From NCBI RefSeq assembly GCF_000150275.1, contig NW_002060948.1, forward strand, positions 2,048,251-2,112,250: a stretch of 64,000 nt of DNA, read 5' to 3'. This document shows, piece after piece, positions 57,221-64,000 of the stretch. The stretch's first letter is position 1; each line of letters starts with the position of its first letter. This stretch comes from Trichoplax adhaerens. Its lineage: Eukaryota; Placozoa; Uniplacotomia; Trichoplacea; Trichoplacidae. The position numbers and the translations under genes are program-made. The notes below the pieces were generated by a model. It did no database searches, was not told the DNA's origin, and saw only the letters and a program-made list of their open reading frames with translations.

Positions 57221-57607
57221 TTACAATCAGTTTCGACATTACTCTTGTACTAAACTAGTTCGAGGTGCTGTCATCGAACACGTCAACAGTACAAATATGG
57301 CGAATGTTACTCTACGCTTATTTGGTACCTGCTTACTACAGCAAGCCAACTTACTACCCTATCCTAATCCTACCTCGCTAAACTATCGCTGCTTGTTTTC
57401 ACCATATTGAAATCTTTTACAATTAGTTTCGACATTACTCCTGTACTAAACTATTTGGAGGTGCTGTCATCGAATGCATCAACAGTACAAATATGGAGAA
57501 TGTTACTCTACACTTATTTGGTACCTACTTCCTGCAAGCCGACTTACTACCCTATCCTAATCCTACCGCGCTAAACTATCGCTGCTTGTTTTCACCGTAT
57601 TTGAATC
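57221..57607. repeat. Direct tandem duplication, unit about 196 bp
   Basis: Copies at 57221-57416 and 57417-57607 share TTACAAT(C/T)AGTTTCGACATT, GAGGTGCTGTCATCGAA, CAACAGTACAAATATGG, AATGTTACTCTAC, TTACTACCCTATCCTAATCC and AACTATCGCTGCTTGTTTTC. Confidence 0.95.
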
Positions 57608-58190
57608 AAGACTAAATATTGTGTGCGAAAGATACAAAATTGATGCAATACTCTTTTTCAACTCATGTTACTATAGCGCGGGTACAGTATTGCATAAGCA
57701 ATAACATCATTTTGCTGTTATGCCAGAAATCATCATCACCGCCGCATTAATATACTTGACTGTATACTTTATGCCACTCAATGTTAGCCTTTATTTTAGC
57801 AGTTTATAGTACTTCACGTGAAATCATTCTTAAATTAATCCTAACCGAGTCTACAGTACTGTACTTGTACTGGATGGATAAATGTTGGACTCACATTTTT
57901 AGACAAGTTATGGACTACTTTTGGTCTTGCTTTTAGTGTCCTATACTTGCTTGTATCTATTCTACAGCACTCTTCACAGCACATACCATATACCAGTACA
58001 TACGAATTGTAATCAAAATCACCCTAATCCAGCACCGCACTGTGTAGTATTACTGTAGTAAACTCTTACTGTCGTTCTGATGAGATCCCATTCTCCAATA
58101 CTTATTGCCGCATTGACTGTTTCTAAGCTAATTCAGGACTCCATTGATAGTCGATCGCTAGAATAGGCGTAAGTATTCTTTCCGAATTCG

Positions 58191-58431
58191 ATGTAAATTA
58201 TTTTAATAGCAATGAATCAATTTTGCGACTGATTTCAGAGCTCCAATTTGATATGCATAGTACGTTTACCTCTATGATATGAAGTATTGCTCAGTAGTAT
58301 GCAGTACTATGTAAATTATTTTATTAGCAATGAATCAATTTTGCGGCTGATTTCAGAGCTCCAATTTGATATGCTTAGTACGTTTACCTTTATGATATGA
58401 AGTATTGCTCAGTAGTATGCAGTACTATACA
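58191..58431. repeat. Direct tandem duplication, unit 118 bp
   Basis: Copies at 58191-58308 and 58309-58431 are nearly identical: ATGTAAATTATTTTA-TAGCA, TTTCAGAGCTCCAATTTGAT, TAGTACGTTTACCT and TTGCTCAGTAGTATGCAGTA. The high identity suggests a recent event. Confidence 0.96.
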
Positions 58432-59300
58432 GTGAACATTTTGAAGACTGTCCACGAAATACCTGTATGATTCATTGTATGCACTGCGTATACGAGTATG
58501 GACGAAATGGTTTGTTTCGGCCACGAAGAATATCTTATGTGTCACTAAATCATTCTTTTGGTACATCCTATCCTATCCTATCCTATAAAGCATAATTTTA
58601 TTGCTGTGTTGGCCATTAATAATGTTTTAATATTACAGATATTACTGTACGTTACTTGATTAAGCAAGGCACAAGCTACAGTAATTATTATACGTAGACA
58701 AAGCTGGTAATCTACTTCGCAGCATAGAGCACATTTTGCAGATACGTACCAGTGTGTGCACGTGGTTTTGTGAAATAAATCGCTGCCTTGTGCAGTATGT
58801 AGATTTTAAGAGTCTCAGATCACATTTCAGAGTTGGAAAGAATGAACATTTGGCAGACCTTTCATTGTGCAAACAGTTGCAAATCCTCCCTCAGAAGTCC
58901 GAACCAACAAATTGTGATTCAATGTCGACCAACCATGCCAATTACTGTATTCGCTGTACGTATAACTTATGAGTTCTATGAATCACACTTTTCCACCTTT
59001 ATGTGCACAGTGCTGGCAATCACGACACTTTATTGGCAAATATTGTCGCCTATTAAAGCAGTATTTGCCTGTAAAGGTACAAAATGAAGTGTGAATGAGT
59101 GATCGTAAAGGGTTCATGACGTCAATATTCAACAATAGTGACAAGATTCTTAATGATATTATCGAATATTGCTATGTGTTGATTGTTGATTATTCGTCTC
59201 CTTTTTACGTTCAACTCGTATACATCCTGTACTGCTTTATAACATTACTGAGCCCGTCTATCGACACACTTATGAGTGGAAATTTTGGGGATCGCAACTA

Positions 59301-59612
59301 ATACGCACGAAGAAGCAGAGGTCAACTAGACCATACCGAATCAACCTTTAATTTTATGTGGTAAAAAATATTATCTATTAGCTATTACTGAAATATCATC
59401 TTGTTATGGTAAATTGCGACATCGTCCAGTATACGATAAAATTTTTCAACATAGAGTTGATACACACGAAGAAGTAGTGGTCTACTAGAACATACCGAAT
59501 CAACCTTTAATTTTATGTGGTCAAAAATATCTACTAGCTATTACTGAAATATCATCTTGTTCTAGTAAATTCGACATCGCCCAATATACGATAAACTTTT
59601 CAACATAGAGTT
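59301..59612. repeat. Direct tandem duplication, unit about 159 bp
   Basis: Copies at 59301-59459 and 59460-59612 share ACACGAAGAAG-type starts, ACATACCGAATCAACCTTTA, ATTTTATGTGGT, TAGCTATTACTGAAATATCA and TTTTCAACATAGAGTTGATA. It ends about 390 bp before the KNL2 start codon. Confidence 0.95.
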
Positions 59613-59998
59613 GATAGCAGACGATCACTTTAGACGCTTAACTAATATTATCATTATTGTTCACTCTCAAGAGCTATTTATGTGTCCTATTAAAGTGTGT
59701 AACTATGACTGAAGGTTTTTTAGTTTAGTCACATTCAATTTTTAATTATTTGATTAAAAGTACGTTCAAAATATTTTTAATATGGTATGTAACCAAACCT
59801 CAGTATTCAAGAATATGATTATAAAATTATTGAACTACGGCTTTAACAAAGGTAGAAATACTTTGTTGTAATTCTTCCATTAGTTAGATATTGATTCTGT
59901 AACAATAACATCAATCATTTAATCGATGTTAAAATTCATCCTAGCTAAGTTTTATCATGCTTGCGATCGTTTTCTAGAGCTGGGATAAATATAAGAAG

Positions 59999-62900
59999 AT
60001 GGATCTGTCTTCCTCATCGCCCCTATCAACTAATCATTTGGCATTGTCTCATTTTGACGATTGTAATCGTCAAAATGAGTCAATACCAAATGATATACTA
60101 GTATCAGAAAAGACTGATTGTGGTGCAGTTCACTGCACTTATGCTCATACTTTATCAGATTCCGATGAAGACGTTGTAATAGATGATTTGGATAATTGTG
60201 ATCAAAAAGATAGCCTGGATAGTATTACGATATCTCCACCGAATGTATCACTTACTGAAATATGTCAAAAATTGGCGGCACGTCTATCAAATGTTGATAG
60301 TTCCGGTTCCATGTATACTGACGCATATGAAGATGAAATAGTTAAGGAATCCCCATTGAATTCTGGTATTGGAATGAAATTAGAAGATAGGATGATACTC
60401 CCAAAAGCTGATGTCGTCCTACACAGCGATAAGGAAAGGTAATCTTGATATACTTTGCTTGATAGATTTAGTTATCTTATGACTTACACACTCACCTACA
60501 ATGAAGTCTTATTTATTGCATGTACGCCACATTTAGTAGTGAAATAGTTTGTAATACAATTTGTAAGTTTCAGTCACTCGACTTAGCGGAGTATGTTACA
60601 AAGGAGCTAACCTTTGACAACTCCAATCACTTGCGCGTACTATATGTTTCTAAATAAGCTAAGAGCTACATGAACAACTACAACGCTTCATTCTTCCCAT
60701 TAATCATTAATGGAACAATTGTATAGTCCTGCAAAACAAAAAAAGAAGCAAATGAAGACTAAAAGTACGGTAAACAAATTACCATCGAACAGAAAAAGAG
60801 GCAGACCAAAGGGGTCTGTTAAATCAAAAGTTTCACCAAGAAATACAAGTAATACCTTTCATAGGAAGGGTGTGTAATTAATTCATTTATCCAATCAAAT
60901 GACTTTCCCACTCTAATATAATAATGATTTAGATTGCTTTTCAATTTTCGTAAATTATACCAGCAACCAATATTGAATCGTGTGATGAGCCACAATCGAA
61001 GAATGTACGTTGTGTAAGATAAAGTTTGTATTTACCTTGATAGTGTACTTCTCGTATTAAATATTGAGAATTGACCAAGTCCCACGTTCCTTTGATATTT
61101 CCGTATAACTTTAAAATTACTTTAACTTAGTACTGATATTTGCAATTTCAATTTATGACCCAGGTAACACGAAGTGGACGCAAGATTATTCCACCCTTGG
61201 ATTATTGGAGAGGTGAAAGAATAAGAGAAGTGTGCGGTGAAGTAAGAGTTTCCGTAGGATCTAAACCCAGCGCTCAAATTCATTTCATTAATTATTCCAA
61301 GGTAATATTTTGCTTTACAAGTGACGATCGTAAATTGCGATATATCGTTAAAAATATCTGTGACTACATATATTAGAGATGGTTTTATGCTTTTTTCTAC
61401 GTATATATTCAAAATGTGTAGTTAGATCGTTCGATATAATATACATACGAATCTTAACTCAGTACAATGGCTAAATTAATCGTTTAATTACAAATTTATT
61501 TGCTCATGGAACATAATCCTATATATTTATTTCCTTACTTTGACTTTTAGAAAAATGGAAATGGAAATAGTACACCTACAGAAAGCGACTTTCCTAATAA
61601 ACAGCGTAGAACTGCAAGTATATTCCTTAGAATTATTGTTATTTATTTATAAAAGATTTTTGCCAGTTTGAAGATATATACAATATTTTTTTATGTTTCT
61701 AAAAAGATATGAATAACCACATTAGAATTAAGATTTTTGTAAAAAATTAGGGTAGATACCTTGTCATGAACAATTAATATCACTGTAGCATATTAATCTA
61801 CTACAATAATTATACCACGTGTTTTGCAGTTTACAGTGTATTATGAAACTACCTAAACAGATTTGTTAACTAATAGTACTAGTACTCCAAATAATATCTT
61901 CTCTTCCTACTCTCAAATAGAGCGTAGATCTTCACAAACAACATGGTCTAAAGATAGGCTAAATTTATTATACAGGTATAATTTTCGAATTTGTATTAAT
62001 TACGGATGTAGTTCATTTTTGCATTCATGGCCTGCAGAATAAATATATAGCCAATGCGAACTAGTATACTGTAATGCTTTCGATTTTCAATTTAATAATT
62101 ATCAATTTTTAATTTTCCTTGCCTAATAGTTGTGCTGCAGATGTATGTCCTTCTACAGCACGCTATTGGCAAAAGGTGGCTAAGCGCGTTGGCAATTGTA
62201 CCGCTGATGAATGTAGAAAACTCTATCAAGACAAATTTTCTAGAGAAAACTATAAAAAGTCTAATAAAGCAGCGAGCAAGTTAACAAGTTAGTAACGCAA
62301 AAAATTTACACTTGTCTATAGACGAGGCTATAAGAAATTTATTGATATCTTGTAATTGCAGATTTAAAGAAGGGCCGAAAAGGAGTGCGAAGGATATTGA
62401 ACGAACAAGCAAAGGACCACGAAGATGACCTCTTCGAATCATCACCTTACCGTAACAGTAAATCATTGAAAGTAAGTGCTAATTGAGCAGACTGTAAAAT
62501 TTTTGCTGTAACCTATGAAATCATACACTTACAATACTTTTTTATCATATCCCTCGCGTTATTAGCTTCAGTTATCAGATAGTTTAGATGAAACTGATGG
62601 TGACGAAAAATGTATTAAAAATCAAAAAAACGAGTCTTCGGATATAGAGAAAAGTAATTCATTAAATGATAGCTTATGCTTGCTGGAACCTGTTAATAGG
62701 TATGTCTATATAACACTATCATCACGCTAATTTCAGCTCATGATCAATTATTGAATTTCAATTCTGTTCTTACTGTTATAGAGATAAAATAGACACATAT
62801 ATACATAAAATTAAACACGGTCGTAAAGGAAGACGTCGGAAAATATTGCCACTGAAGGTACTGTATGTACCTGTAGTTTTCGTTGAGTATAGTACCTATA

Positions 62901-63112
62901 GCATTCGCTTTACTGAATCTCTTGCTATTCAGTTAGTAAAAATATATTGGATATGAAATGTTTTGAATCGATTTTTTTCCTTATTATAGAAGAAGTTGAC
63001 TTATCCGAAAAAAATCTCTAAAGCGCGAGATATTAAATATGTATTCGATCAGCCGTCATCATCAAATAGCGATATTGAAGAAGATAGTTACTTTGATGAT
63101 GATGATGAATAA
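59999..63112 (+). CDS. MIS18BP1: MIS18BP1/KNL2-like centromere licensing protein with CENP-C motif
   Basis: Eleven exons close in frame to 485 codons: 59999-60438, 60727-60848, 60964-61004, 61164-61301, 61551-61617, 61921-61975, 62130-62287, 62362-62471, 62572-62699, 62782-62857 and 62990-63112. Domains in order: an acidic Ser-rich N terminus; an AT-hook-like KRGRPKGSVK (about 171-180); a CENP-C-type motif RSGRKIIPPLDYWRGERI (about 204-221); a SANT/Myb domain (about 277-325, TWSKDRLNLLY then YWQKVAKRVGNCTADECRKLY); the conserved KGVRRILNEQAKDHEDDLF (about 348-366) typical of M18BP1; and an acidic end. In vertebrates this protein recruits the Mis18 complex so HJURP can deposit CENP-A. No SANTA domain was found. 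CENP-C itself is an alternative because of the motif, but CENP-C ends in a cupin domain and lacks a SANT domain. Confidence 0.9.
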
Positions 63113-64000
63113 GGAGGATAGCATCAATTTTACACATGCTTAGTTGTTTCAACTGTATTTCTTGTAACATTGAACGATGTAAATAACTTTAAGGTTGTTA
63201 TAATAATTTATTTATAATTTAGCATGAGAACACTATAGAAATATACATTTTCGTTTATGAATTGTACAGTCTGCATTATGCACTTGGATCTTGTTTTGGG
63301 CACGACATTCTGCCTTACATTCGAATCAATTTTTGTTAATAAATATCCATGATACTGTCTATCAGGTGGCGGTAATTAAAGCGAGAGTATAAATCTTGTC
63401 GATAGCTGGTATGACATGATTTATGAAAAAATTATGCCAAACATTAAAATTATGATTCTTATACTTACGGACTGTATTATTCTCGTATTAAGAATAACTC
63501 TTAAATGTGTAATTTTTAGACATTTTTATATTCTATGGCCTATATAGCATGATACAAATTTTGAACAGTTACTATTTACAATCAATTGATATAAGAGTTG
63601 ATCTAAATCGATCTCACCTCCTACTGTACCTAGTGGCAGTATAGTAGTTCATTGGCAACTGTCTTGGTTGAAATTACTATGCCATACGATGTTGTAACTT
63701 ATACGTAGCATACGACTAACAAAGTTACGGTGTACAACACTTACAGCCTATAATACAAGTAGTACTCGTACAGTCAAAATACAATGTATTACCATCGCTA
63801 ATAGCTAATGCATGGCTTAAAAATTAGCATTTGGCCGTACTTTCTTCATGCTTGGCTTGAAGATAAATAAAAAGATGGAGTTTGTAACCAGCATGCGGCA
63901 TATGAAATGGTAACTTGCATACTATGTACACTTGTACAGTATATACGCGTCTAGATGTATTAGAAATATCTTAGGAAGAATTACATTTTGTATATCCCGG
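63113..64000. other. 3' flank of KNL2, no further gene seen
   Basis: About 0.9 kb of AT-rich sequence without supported exons on either strand. Confidence 0.6.
63338..63343 (+). terminator. Candidate KNL2 poly(A) signal
   Basis: AATAAA, 226 bp after the KNL2 stop codon. Confidence 0.4.

Larger units (their letters stand above)
52223..59998. other. Long RAD51/KNL2 divergent spacer, repeat-rich
   Basis: 7.8 kb with no gene I can name. It contains at least five in-place duplications and several TGTACA palindrome clusters, listed separately. Two weak open frames (55470-55706 and 56144-56335) are the only coding candidates. Confidence 0.55.

Noticed and set aside
58660-59301. Several overlapping frames of 60-84 codons on both strands
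   Set aside because: No splice structure linking them, odd composition rich in Cys/Leu/Tyr, and none resembles a known domain.

Overview
The window looks like AT-rich, gene-dense animal nuclear DNA. There are no operons, and protein genes are split into many short exons by small GT-AG introns. The protein set is animal-like: WASHC1, THADA, UTP25, GTPBP2, CREG1, PPP1CB, OPA3, RAD51, MIS18BP1/KNL2, a class A GPCR and probably MED9. The mix of near-vertebrate protein similarity, conserved introns, low GC and compact genes suggests an early-branching metazoan. A placozoan (Trichoplax/Hoilungia-like) is my best guess, but this is inference and I could not run a search.

Layout, left to right: WASHC1 (+, 1865-3986); THADA (-, 4345-16523, convergent with WASHC1); a divergent 1.7 kb spacer with degenerate repeats and one doubtful small ORF; UTP25 (+, 18270-23630); a MED9-like gene (-, 24927-25798); GTPBP2 (+, 27042-31806); CREG1 (+, single exon, 34372-34962); PPP1CB (-, 36440-41517); an orphan GPCR (+, 45122-46161, 5' exon not found); OPA3 (+, 47268-48424); RAD51 (-, 50499-52222); and MIS18BP1/KNL2 (+, 59999-63112). 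For WASHC1, MED9-like, GTPBP2, PPP1CB, OPA3, RAD51 and KNL2 I joined every exon by hand and the reading frame closes from ATG to stop. THADA and UTP25 are supported exon by exon, but not every junction was closed.

The genes are unrelated housekeeping genes and do not form one pathway. Loose themes are endosomal actin (WASHC1), lysosome (CREG1), ribosome biogenesis (UTP25), tRNA modification (THADA), homologous recombination (RAD51) and centromere identity (KNL2).

The non-coding DNA is the most unusual part. One palindromic word family, core TGTACA extended to TACTGTACAGTA, recurs through the window. It forms dense clusters mainly in 5' or divergent spacers and in PPP1CB intron 1. Separately, short non-coding segments (about 60-220 bp) have been directly duplicated in place at about ten sites. 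At least five of these lie in the 7.8 kb RAD51/KNL2 spacer.
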